Below are positions 31,960 through 42,120 of a DNA stretch of 64,000 bases, in pieces. A program made the translations under genes and the position numbers. Location: contig BCIA01000004.1 of assembly GCA_001599815.1 (NCBI GenBank), positions 3,002,082 through 3,066,081 on the forward strand, in the 5' to 3' direction. The DNA comes from Furcasterigmium furcatum. Its lineage: Eukaryota; Ascomycota; Sordariomycetes; Glomerellales; Plectosphaerellaceae. Each line of letters starts with the position of its first letter. The first letter of the stretch is position 1. The notes beneath the pieces are model-generated. The model was not told the origin of the DNA. It made no database searches and saw nothing but the letters and a program-made list of their open reading frames with translations.

Positions 31960-34294
31960 CTTCAAGGCCGGTATCGGAGGAGACTAGGGCTGAGTCTCGA
32001 GGGTCTCCAGTGAAGTAAAGCAGAAGATATCCCGGCTTGACGGTGTCAGGGAGAAGAAGCGCGCGAGCAAGGTCGCTTTCCCGTAGCCTTGAAAGTGAAC
32101 AACAAGTGTGCTGAGACGAAAGCCTGAGGAGAAACCTTCTATCCGCTCACTGACGATCAATAGAGATCATGCCGGTTTAATAGTTCTGCTGAAGCCGCAA
32201 GTCCCGTCCGTCCCCTCCACCGAGCACAGGCTACGAGCCTGACGGGAGGGTGTAAAACCCGGAGCTGCCCAGGGATCAACACTCCGTGAGCAGAATCAGG
32301 AAGAGCCGCCGCAACGGGGAAGCAGTACCCGCTTGATAGACTATTGTCAAGCCAAGTGTGCTAGCAAGGGGGGGCCGGTTGCTACATCGAGGAAGTGCGC
32401 CGAGGGCAGCGACCCACGAATAATCCAAATTGTAAGGAAGATCGATCCGGCACGGTCTACAACCGGTCTGCCAAGGGGCGCCGCTCGGGAAGTGGCGGTA
32501 AGATGGGGGGCAGCCGTTGATGGAAACTGCACTTCCCCGTGGGGAGAGAGTAGCAGCACATCGAGAGCACGGACGACACGGCTCGCAAAGGTCTCTTGAC
32601 GTCGTCAACGATGTAACGGTGGGGTTTGGACGACCACTGGGCGAAAAATCGCTCTTGACGATGCAACGACGGCCGGAAAATCCGGGGTGGGAAAGGGTTG
32701 AGAATGCTCGAGAACAACTCATCGATGACATGTGAAATAGATGAACACGACGTTGACCAACTGGAGAGAAGCAAACCCACCGTCGGCCGAGGCAAGGCAG
32801 CGCGAGCATCAGGCACTAGCGCGAGTGCCGATGCGAGAAATGACTGCCGATCGCTCTTAGGCCAGGAACTCTGAGGTTCCTCTCACTCCTGAGAGGCTGG
32901 CGGCATGTGAACTAGGTCCAGGCGAAGCAAAATCAAGCGGTGTCAACGCCGTTGGGAGGGTGTGTGGGGGACGGGCAAGGCGGGAGGCCAGGTCAAGTGA
33001 CGATTCTGCTGCCGTTGATGCGACCATTGTAGAAGCTCACGCGGCCTGAAGACACGAGGACCGATGTAACGCTGGCGGCGTGACTTGGGTTGGGTGAGAT
33101 GCATGGTGATGATATTTGGCGCTGGGTAGATGGCAGTAATTTGCTTGTGATCCAAGCGTCAAAGATCCGTGGGCGCGTACGGCATAGCGGCACCACGCCC
33201 TGCTTGACGACCAACAACGTGGGAGGGTTCGGGAAGAATGCGATGGTGTGCGAAGTCGGGACGAGAGGGGAGGAGGTTGGGGAAGAACCGGGATGACGAT
33301 CGTTACTTTGCGGGGTAAAAGCCGGGGTCGAGGGGACGGCTGACCACGCGGCGGACGGAGCTTCGGCTGCTTTGAGGGCGAGCCCCGTCGGTCTGGCAGA
33401 GGAACGCCCAATTTGTTCGGGGTGAGTGCTGAATGTGGGAATTTGCTCGTTCAGATGCAGCAGGGCTGGAGATGATCGCAATGCGCGGGGTGCTTGAAGA
33501 CCCCGAGAGTGGGCGACTGGGCCACAGAAGAGATGACCGCTCTCTGAAAGGCCACGCCGATGAGCGGACTTTGCATGAAGCCTTGGAAAATTGAGACGGC
33601 TGCTCTCTTGACTTGAGAGGACCGAGATGATTTCTCTTTGGACTTTGGAAAATTGAGATGGCGTCCCTTCTGATCTCAGAAAATTGAGACAACGTTGGCT
33701 TGAACCAGAGGTACGTCTAGGTGCCGCTAAACTGACTTTGATGAGCCCCGAAGAATGCCTATCTGGACGGCAATAGACCTGGACCGGGCATGTATTCTGT
33801 GGCCCTCGCTCTGTCGCGAGAGATGCCAGAGATTGATGATCAACCCGTCGCTGACGTCCTGCTCACGTGTTAGTAGTCTCGCCCCTCTCCTACGATGTTC
33901 ACTCACTTCACCTTGGCGATCCATCGCGAAGGTTGAGAAATCGTCACAGGAACACAGGCCCCGAAGGGATTGAAGAAAATAAATAATCATTCATGAAGAA
34001 CTCCCCAGCTCTAAGCCCCCCGAGTCTGGCTGCCTGATGAACGCCCCTGCCCGGGCAAAAGATAAAAAGCCGGTGCCGAAAACCATCCCTCCATCCCAAG
34101 AAATCATATGAGTGCATCCCGCCGTCTGTTAAAGTTTCATCCATGACTCCTGGCCGCTGAAAATGCTGGGTTGACAATGTCGTGACTGTAACCATGCTCG
34201 TAACCTGTTCCAATGAAGGCCCCTTTCTGACCCATCTGCGCCGACATCCTCTAAAACACCGGCCGAGTTCTTCGTTCCCAGCCAAGTTCGACGA
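31960..34294. other. Intergenic, 2.3 kb, with three short direct repeats
   Basis: Upstream of the esterase gene and downstream of the conserved nuclear-type protein. Frames seen here have random-like composition. The only structure noticed is a triplicated 14-mer at 33584-33690, described separately. Confidence 0.5.
33584..33690. repeat. Three imperfect direct repeats, core GAAAATTGAGA
   Basis: The core GAAAATTGAGA occurs at 33586-33596, 33648-33658 and 33679-33689, each followed by C or T. Spacing is about 62 and 31 bp, i.e. close to 6 and 3 helical turns. It could be a set of factor-binding sites or a remnant of a local duplication. No transposon features accompany it. Confidence 0.45.
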
Positions 34295-35747
34295 CTAGGC
34301 CAGGCGCGGCTTCTTCAACGGGCTGGCCGCCTCGTCGAGCTCGTCGTCAACCTTCTCATTTGAGATTTCGCCGAGGATTCGTCGGCTCGTCTGGACCTCG
34401 GAGTTGGTCCGGGAAGGGAAGCGCTCAGTCGCGACAGACTCGGAATCGGACTCGTCGTCCCATGCGTCGATCTCATCGGCGGAGAAGTCCTGGCAGACCA
34501 GGTCCTTTCCGAGGGTCTTGCCCAGCCGCTCCTTCAGGCCCAGCATCGGCCAAGCAGCCACCTTGGTGTGTTCGATGGTCATCCCAAGCGCGTCTGCCGT
34601 GGTCTTGGGAGTCTGCGTTGGTTTGTGAAATCGTTCAAGAAAGGCAGCCGTGACCGTGGCCGTGTAGACGGAGAGCTCAGATCCGTTGTCGTTTGTGATG
34701 ATGTGGAGCTTGACGTTGTCGAATTCGGGCATCGAGAGGCCGCGGTAGACAGAGCGCTTCTTCCGCTTCGTCGACACTGGCAGTATGCTGTAGAAGCGTT
34801 TCTGTGCCATCGCGATGAAGATGGCAACAAGGTACGGGTCATGGTCCCGGTTGACTGGGAGGATCTTCTTGATCCGCAGATCCACCAGACCGTGCACGGC
34901 ATGGTTCGGCCTGCCTCCGGGCCCCGGGGCGGCACCAAACAGCTTGTGCCGCCGCTTGAACTCAAGCCCATCCTTGTTGATGAACGCCAACACGGGTGAA
35001 TCATCGGAGTTTTCGAAGAGTCCATCTAGCCGACAGATGGCCTGGTAGGGTTCGCCCCACACCCAGATGTTGAGCTGCTTGTAGAGCTGTCCGAGGCTGC
35101 CAAGCTCTGCAGCAGGGAACATTGCCCGAAGCATGCCGTCCAGAGCTGCGACGCGTGAGGCAGCGCCATTCATGCCCAAATTCTCCCGGCTTGTGTGGGG
35201 TGCGAGAATATTGCTGATTTGCTTTGATAGTCGAAGCATCCTGGGCGGGAACTCTCGGGGTTTGGGCGAGGGCTCGGGATGCGGTGTGTCGCACCGGGGC
35301 AGAGTGACAAACTTGACACCCAGCAGTTGCAGGTGGAGGTCTGTCCATAATATCGGGTTGATGAAGAGCGACTCTCCAGAGTGCGTGTAGAGCAGGTCGA
35401 ACAGAGAATTGTCTTGAGGTTGGTAGATGCGGCGCGGTCGTTTTCTCTTACGCGTTGAGGGAGCAGCTGTTGTCATCGAGGACGTTGTCTTGGTCAACGT
35501 GGCGGCAGTGACGAAGGAGCCCATGCCGACGGAACCGACGGTGACTGTGATCGTGTCCTTTGTAGTTGGTGATTTCATCTTGGCTGGGCCCGGTTCGGGT
35601 CTCTCGCGTTTTCGCTTCTTAAGGAAGGCATGTGTGCTTCGGAGCGTCCTGCGCGGGCGGGATGTCAGTTCCGGGGGGCGTCTACATATATACAAGAGAT
35701 GTCCCGTGGGGACGTAAACTTACTCTATGGCTGGCATCGATGCAAGC
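34295..35747 (-). CDS. Conserved fungal protein of unknown function, nuclear-type
   Basis: A 14-nt first exon (35747-35734, coding MPAIE) is joined through an intron (donor GTAAGT, AACTGAC branch, acceptor GCGCAG) to 35648-34295, giving 455 aa. This model supplies the only ATG that leads directly into the basic 'LKKRKRERP' stretch. The body is globular, with well-mixed composition ('LWTDLHLQLLGVKF', 'DPYLVAIFIAMAQKRFYSILP', 'KLHIITNDNGSELSVYTA'), and looks like a conserved single-copy fungal protein. The C-terminus is acidic and ends in a 'PLKKPRLA' nuclear-localisation-like motif. No known domain was recognised. It is divergent from ARPC3. Confidence 0.75.
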
Positions 35748-36419
35748 CGAAAGGGCAGAGGGTTGAAGAGGCTTGCTTTGTGTTGAACCTTGGAGAGGCG
35801 TTCGTACCCGGAGTCGATGTGTCCGGCGCGCCGATAATGCTGTACAAAGGTATTTGTTTTCGTCGCTTTCAGGCTCGTCGCATTGTGTGACCACGGCCCT
35901 TGGAGCGAAGACTGGCTGCAGAAGGCTGTTCGCTGAACAAATGCGACGCAAGATGAGGGCGCCGAGGAGGGAAAATGGGACCTGGCGAGGAGAGTTTATG
36001 TGCGCGGGAGAGTCTGTCGCGTCATTCACCGGGTTGGAGGGATGGAAGGCAAAGGGCGCGCACCCCTGGCAGCAGCCCCGCGAGCCAGACTGGAGCTTTT
36101 GGTGGGCTAGACTAGGCGCGTGCATGGAGCGAGGTCACGGGATCTAGGCACCAGCCGCATTTTGCGGTGGCTGAGAGCTTGACACATTTGCCACCTGAGA
36201 TGTCAGGCAGCAACACCGTCCCGTGGCTGGCGCCAGCTTCCAACCCCACGGCGGCGAAGCAACAACGTCAGTCGTCCCTCGAAGAAGCCCCACCACCAAT
36301 CAATCATCACGACCTTGCTTCGTCGTCCTCCTCCAACACCCAACACCGCACCTCCCCACCACCGGCGACCCCTTCCCCCGACTGACCAGATCTGCTCTGG
36401 TCTCTCACCAACCGCCAAG
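35748..36419. promoter_or_regulatory. Divergent promoter region upstream of ARPC3
   Basis: 672 bp between two head-to-head genes. Pyrimidine-rich tracts (for example 36300-36375) precede the ARPC3 ATG, as is common for constitutive fungal genes. No TATA box is obvious. Confidence 0.4.
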
Positions 36420-37194
36420 ATGCCGGTATGCTCTCAATGCCTCAGAACCCCCTCCTCCAAAAGCTCCATGACGTCCCGTCCCCGCCGCCTCATGTCATCC
36501 AGAGCTCCGCGCAAGCTACCCGCTGCTGACCACACGACCAGGCCTACAACTCCGTCTTCAACTCCGACCCCAATGTGCCGCGCCTGATAGGGAACTTCCC
36601 CCTCTTCCCGCTGCGCACCAAGACCCGCGGCCCGGCCTACACCCTCCCCTTCCCCAACCCACCGCTGCCCGCCAACGAGTCCCCCGACCCCGACAGCGAG
36701 TCCTACGACGTCCTCGACGAGGTCCTCGCCCTCTTCCGCGCAAACACCTTCTTCCGCAACTTCGAGATCCAGGGCCCCGCAGACCGTCTCCTCGTCTACG
36801 GCATCTGGTTCGTCTCCGACTGCCTGACCAAGATCAAGCCCTCCGCCGGCGTCCGCGACGCCCAGAAAGATGTCATGAACATCGCCCTCGACAACAACTT
36901 CGCCATCCCCGGCGACCCGGGATGGCCCCTGAACCAGGTGCGTCCCGCCTCTGCCGGCCTACCTCCCTCTCATGTGCGCTCCGCTCTGCTGCCCTTGCTG
37001 ACAACCAATCCCAGATGTACGAAGCCCCGGCGGACAGGCAAGACGCCGAGCAGCTGCGGCAATACATGGCCCAGATGCGACAGGAGCTCGCGACGCGGTT
37101 ACTGGCACGGGTCTACGAGGAGGGCGGCGACGGAAAGCCCAGCAAGTGGTGGCTGAGCTTTACCAAGAGGAAGTTCATGGGCAAGTCGTTGTGA
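36420..37194 (+). CDS. ARPC3: Arp2/3 complex subunit 3 (p21-Arc)
   Basis: Exon 1 is only 6 nt (36420-36425, Met-Pro); exons 36542-36937 and 37015-37194 follow, giving 193 aa. The opening 'MPAYNSVFN' assembled across the first intron is the family hallmark. Other matches are 'GNFPLFPLRTKTRGPA', 'VLDEVLALFRANTFFRNFEI', 'DRLLVYGIWFVSDCL' and a C-terminal 'KPSKWWLSFTKRKFMGKSL'. The subunit belongs to the seven-protein Arp2/3 complex that nucleates branched actin at endocytic sites and hyphal tips. The 116-nt first intron sits right after the start codon, an arrangement often linked to transcription enhancement. Confidence 0.96.
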
Positions 37195-37493
37195 GCGGGA
37201 GCAGGAGGCGTCCCATTCCGAAGCAGCGACGACGGCTAAAAGAAAGGGGGGGCAAGGGGGGTAGAAAGGTCGATTTACTCACGAGCATCAATGTCACGGA
37301 GCGGTATCTTGTCGATTCTTCACGTCTGACCGCATCACCGCGACTTTCTCCATCTTCTTGCGACCGTGCAATAATATTTCCTCTTGCATTGAGGGGGTAT
37401 CTATCGACCTCGAGGGTGCCGTTGCGCCGTTTCCATGCCTTCCTCCCGTGTCCGACTCCTTCAGAATGTTGTTCCCGAGTCCGATTCGGAGGT

Positions 37494-39411
37494 TCAGTTC
37501 TCCGCCTGGGCCTCCGCCTGGGCCTCCGTCCTCCTCTTCTTGAACTTGCCGCGCGCCTCGACCTTGCCCACGGCCGGCACGGCCTTCCACCCCGTGAAGA
37601 CGTACCCCTCAGCGCCGCCCTTGGCCATCATCAGCGGGTGCGTGCGCATGGGCAGGACCTGCCACCGCTTCGCCCGGCTGGTCTGCACCCCCGCGCCCAG
37701 GAGCAGCGTCGGGTTGACGGGGAAGTCCTCGGTGCCCTCCCACCGCTCGAGCTCGGCGGGGGTCATGCCCTCCGTCTCCGGGGGCGGGTTCGACACCCAG
37801 GCGCCGCGCCGCATGACACTAAAGCAGTCGCAGAGCTCCGTGAGCGGCTCGATGGTGGGGGAGTAGATGGAGATGGACGCGCCGCCCGCGAGCAGGGGCA
37901 GCGCGGTGCGGACGATGGACACGAGGTCCATGGCGCTGGCGACGACGAGGCTGGAGAAGCCGCCGGCGCGGGCCTGGTCCACGACGAACCGCGTGCGCGC
38001 CCACCTCTTGCGCTTGCGGTGGTAGTTCCCGCGGCGGTTCGACTTCCACGTTTCCATCTGCTCCGGGGTGGCTTCTTCGGGGAGGTTCGAGTAGGTCGTG
38101 TCGCACTGCGGCTCGAGGAGCTGGAGCCAGGATACGGTCAAGAGTCGGTTGAGCAACGGGTGGTCCTTGATGCAGAGGTTTGGAGCGGCCAGGTCGCAGC
38201 CCCAGTATCGGAGGAAAGCGAGATTCGGCTGCGCGGCTTGGTGCAGGACGGTGATGGTGTTGGAGCTGGCGACGTCGACATGGAAATCATCGCGGAAAGT
38301 CCTCTTCTGCCTCTCCGGGGCATCGGCGCCGTTTTCTGCCGTCTCTGCTGTTGATTCGGGACCTTTGGCGTGATCTGCAGAGGGAGCAGCCGAGTCTTCC
38401 ACTTCCATCTTCTCGACGTCGTTGTTCTGCCCGTCAGACTCCTCAGAGTCGCTGCCTCCCTCTAGGCTTTCTGGCCAGAGGATGCCCATGCGTTCCGCCA
38501 GCGAGGCGACAACCAACCCGCCCGTGTCATCAACAACAAGATACCTCTGACCTAATGTCTCCGCGTTGGTCACCGGGTTGCCATCGTTCGCAATCATCCT
38601 CGTGTCATCCTCCGGGCCCTCGTTGTAGTGAACGTTCGACCAAGATCCCAGCAGTCCCAGGGCCTCCTGCCGCATCTCCATGACCTTTGACGCGTCCTTG
38701 TCCTCGAGGACATGCTGTGCCAGCAGAACGGGGTGCAGGGGCAAGATGGTGAACTGGCGGAGGTACTTCTTGCTCTTGAGGATCTTGTACTTGGACAAGG
38801 AGAAGGCCGTCTTCTCGCCCAGCGCCGTGTGCGACAGCATTAGCTTCGCGATGATGTCCCTCCCGCTGTCGACGTCCTGCTTCTTCAGGGCCTCGATCTC
38901 GTCCATCGTGAGCAGCTGGCGCGCCTGCGCCTCCACCTCGTCGCGCCCCGACCGGGCCAGCACGTTGCCGCTCGCCTTGTCGACGAGCGTGTAGTCGTTG
39001 CCATCCTGGACGGCTATCACGTTGTCGGAGTTGGCCGCGTCGGCAGCCGCCGTCTCGTCTCCGTCGTTCGCGTCCTCGTCTGCGCCGATGGGCTTCTGTC
39101 CGTCTTCCTCGGCGAGGACGTCGGCGTGAAGCTCGGATGCGGGGACCACGCGTAATCGGCTGAAGCTTTCGCCTTCCCGCTTGTCTTGGACCTCGAAGGT
39201 GATGTGGTAGGGTCGCTGGATTATCAAATTGCTAGGAAAGGAGCCATACTTTCCCAGTGAGATCGTGCTGGCGGATTGTAAGAGGGACGTCAAATCGGCA
39301 GAGGATTGGGAAGGCTTCGACATACGTATTCGGGACAACCTGGAGAATCCTGTTGCTCTCAGATGCCAGCTTGATAGCGACCCAGGCGTTGGGCTGCACA
39401 AGGTCCGGCAT
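37494..39411 (-). CDS. TRM6: tRNA m1A58 methyltransferase non-catalytic subunit TRM6
   Basis: Exons 39411-39326 and 39267-37494 (donor GTATGT) encode 619 aa. Trm6 (Gcd10) pairs with catalytic Trm61 to make 1-methyladenosine 58 in tRNAs, including initiator tRNA. Family features are the N-terminal 'WVAIKLASE' strand, 'SKYKILKSKKYLRQFTI' and the C-terminal Rossmann-like half. As expected for the non-catalytic subunit, no usable SAM-binding GxGxG motif is present. Two acidic, low-complexity inserts (about residues 80-115 and 290-345) enlarge it relative to yeast. The tail is basic ('KFKKRR') and ends in Gln/Ala/Glu repeats. Confidence 0.93.
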
Positions 39412-40083
39412 GGTCGCGGTCCCGTGTCCTAGAACAGGTGATTGATCTGGTCGAGTCTGGCTGCTCAGAAAAATTCCGTCTCCAAAAGCTTCGAGAAGGC
39501 CTTTGGAATTGAAGCTCCATCGGCCAATCATGTGCTTTTAAGCGGGCCAAGAACTTGAAGTGCCCCGCGCGGGGCACTTGCAGCAGCTCGACCCGCCAAG
39601 ACCCCTTTTTGACCTGAGCATCCCGAGGACGACGGAACTTAAATCGGTCCGCGAGCACGGGGTTGCTGGGAAGAGCGGCGAGGAGAAGCAGGAGTGTACA
39701 GAATCATTCCACCGGGGCCACACGCTTGGTCATTCTCAACATGTGGGAACCCGGTGTGCGTAGATCGACGGCAAAACCGTTGGTGTAAGTGGCCTGGACT
39801 GACCAGACGTGGCTCTGGGAGGGAAAATGCATTATATTCACACTATTCCACAGCAAACATCACAAATGGGTATCAGGAGACGTTGATTTTTGTTTCTCTT
39901 TCCATTTTCACCGTGATAACGCAGCCAGTTGGTCTGCTAGTCTATGGGGAATCAAATAACCACTCCATTATCCGTTCAAAACCAAGGCTGTCCCGCCAGC
40001 AGTGTCTCCATGCCTCAGCCAGCCACCGAAACCAGAACACCACGATGCATCATAAAAAATACAAAGCAAGCAAGCCGACCCGT
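39412..40083. other. Intergenic, 672 bp
   Basis: Promoter of TRM6 and 3' region of the phosphate permease gene. A short inverted repeat of GCCCCGCGCGGGGC lies at 39562-39575. No gene was recognised. Confidence 0.4.
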
Positions 40084-41899
40084 CTAGTTGGTCATGCCCC
40101 ACCTGGGGGCGTTGATGATGATGCCCAGGAGGGAACCAGAGATGATGCCGGTGACAGGGAGGGTGATGAACCAGCCGCAGTAGATCCAGGCGACCATCCT
40201 CCAGTTGATGGCCCTCCAGCTGCCGTTGCAAAGACCGACGCCGACGACGGCACCCGTCAGGCACTGGGTGGTGGAGATGGGAAGCTTGAGCCTCGTGGCC
40301 AGGATGATGGTGCACACGCTGCCGAGCTCGACCGAGAAGCCACGCGAGGGCGACTGCAGGGTCAGCCTGTTACCCAGGTTGGCCATGATGCGGTAACCGT
40401 AAGTCCAGATACCGATGACGATACCGGCACCACCGAAACCGAGAATCCAGAGAGGAACGGAGGCGGCGCCGCCCTGGGGAATGGCACCCTCCTGCCAGAC
40501 CTGGTAAATCGTGGCATAGGGGCCGATAGCGTTGGAGACATCGTTGGCGCCGTGGGTGAACGAGGCGGCACAGGCGGTCATGATCTGGAGGAAGGTGAAG
40601 AGGAACTCGGTGCGGTTATCGTAGTGGCGGGCATGAGTGTGGATCTCCTCGATATCACCACCAACAACGTTCTTCTTGTTCTGGTTGCCGACGACGTCCT
40701 GGTCGACACCGCGCAGGAAGATGAACTTGAGCCACCAGAAGAGAACGGCACCGGAGTAAAGCTTGCCCTCGGGCTTGGGGCCGACCAGGCTCTTGTGCTC
40801 GGGAAGGCCCGCGGGCTCCTGAACGGAGGCGTCGGATCCGCCGACAGTCTTCTCGGCAGGGGTGGAGGACATCTGGGCCTCGACATCGTCGGTCGCGACG
40901 CCGGTCTCACGGCCACGGCGCTCAGCAAGCTCCTCCTTGGTCAGGCGGCCCTGGTAGAAGTTGCGGATGGGGCTCTGGTGACCAAGGTCGGGGGCGGGCA
41001 CCTCACCACGGCGGAGGACCAGGGGACCCTGGAAGAGATGGTACCACTTGAGCTGCCAGTCCTCCTTGATGACGTAGCGGTAGAGCCAGGGGCAAAGGAA
41101 GACGGCGATCAAGAGACCCCACGCAGCACCAGCGGCCACAATAACACCAGGGATCTGCTCGTCGGTAAGGTTGACCTTGTATGCGCCGCCCTTCCAGATG
41201 AGCAGCATGGCAATCAAGGCGCCGGTGACACCGAAGTAGATGGGCACCATCATGAGTCCCTTCATGGCGGGGTTCGATCGAACAAGGACGGAATATTTGG
41301 TGATCATGAAGATGATAGCGCCGAAGATACCGGAGAGAACTGGGGCAATGATCCAGGCCATGAAGACCTGGACAACGCCGGAGCTGACCTTGGCGGTGCC
41401 AGTGCCCTCAGCGACCCAGAGAACGTTGTCGGCACCGACAGCGGCAACGCCCATGCCGATAACACCACCCATGATGGAGTGGGTGGTGGAGACGGGAAAG
41501 CCGACCCTGGTGGCGAAGGTGAGGTAGACCGAGGAACCGACGACGGCGCAGACCATACCGAGCATCAGCATGCCGGGGTTGTCAGCAAACTGGCTGGTGT
41601 CGACGACCTTGGTACGAATGGTGTCGGCAACGCGAGCACCAACACCCATGGCACCGGCGAACTCCATGAAGGAGGCCAGGACCATGGCTTGCAGATAAGT
41701 GACCTGTTGGCGCATGTTAGGCGTTGCTCCATGCAAGCAAGAGGAAGCCGTAGCGGCCGTGGTCCCGACTCACCGAGCGAGAGGCCACAGAGGTGGCCCA
41801 GGAGTTGGCAACATCGTTGGCACCAATGTTCCACGCGTCGAGGAACGCGAAGATGGTACCAAAGGCGAAGAGGTAGTCATACTGGTGGAGGGCGGCCAT
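40084..41899 (-). CDS. pho-4: Na+/phosphate symporter, PHO-4/Pho89 type
   Basis: Exons 41899-41774 and 41703-40084 (donor GTGAGT, acceptor CAACAG) encode 581 aa. It is a PF01384 phosphate permease of the plasma membrane, related to Neurospora PHO-4 and yeast Pho89. Both inverted-repeat signatures are present: 'GANDVANSWATSVASRS' near the N-terminus and 'GANDVSNAIGP' in the second half, each followed by 'PISTTQC' or 'PVSTTHS'. About ten to twelve membrane segments flank a hydrophilic central loop (roughly residues 260-370). Such transporters take up phosphate at high affinity and are induced by phosphate starvation through a Pho4/NUC-1 type factor. Confidence 0.95.
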
Positions 41900-42114
41900 T
41901 TTGACGGTGGCCGGTGGTGACAAGATGGAGAAGAAGGGGGTGTCGAGATGTCTGATATGGGTGATGGCAGGCGGTGCCAAGAAAGCCGTTGAACGGAGCT
42001 GGTCCCTTGCTGGGAGGGAAACCAGGACAAGCAGGCGAAGAAGACTGAGATAGTTGCTTGATGAGGAGAGGAGGAGAGGCAAAAGACTGAAGAGTGAGGA
42101 GCAGGCGAGAAGCC
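41900..42114 (-). promoter_or_regulatory. 5' leader of the phosphate permease gene
   Basis: About 215 bp separate the TATA box from the ATG. The leader is pyrimidine-rich on the coding strand (TCTCCTCCTCTCCTC-type tracts near 42066-42080), as in strongly expressed fungal genes. Confidence 0.4.
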
Positions 42115-42120
42115 TATATA
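42115..42120 (-). promoter_or_regulatory. TATA box of the phosphate permease gene
   Basis: The minus strand reads GGTATATAGGC. It lies about 216 bp upstream of the ATG at 41899, and a strong TATA box suits a highly inducible transporter gene. Confidence 0.55.

Noticed and set aside
32276..33692. Minus-strand frames of 119-177 codons upstream of the esterase
   Set aside because: Composition is random-like (Ser/Arg/Pro/Cys), frames overlap each other and none shows splice structure or motifs.
39694..41904. Plus-strand open frame of 736 codons, the longest in the window
   Set aside because: It lies wholly antisense to the phosphate permease; composition (Gly/Asp/Val-rich) is the mirror of GC-rich codons and no family is recognisable.
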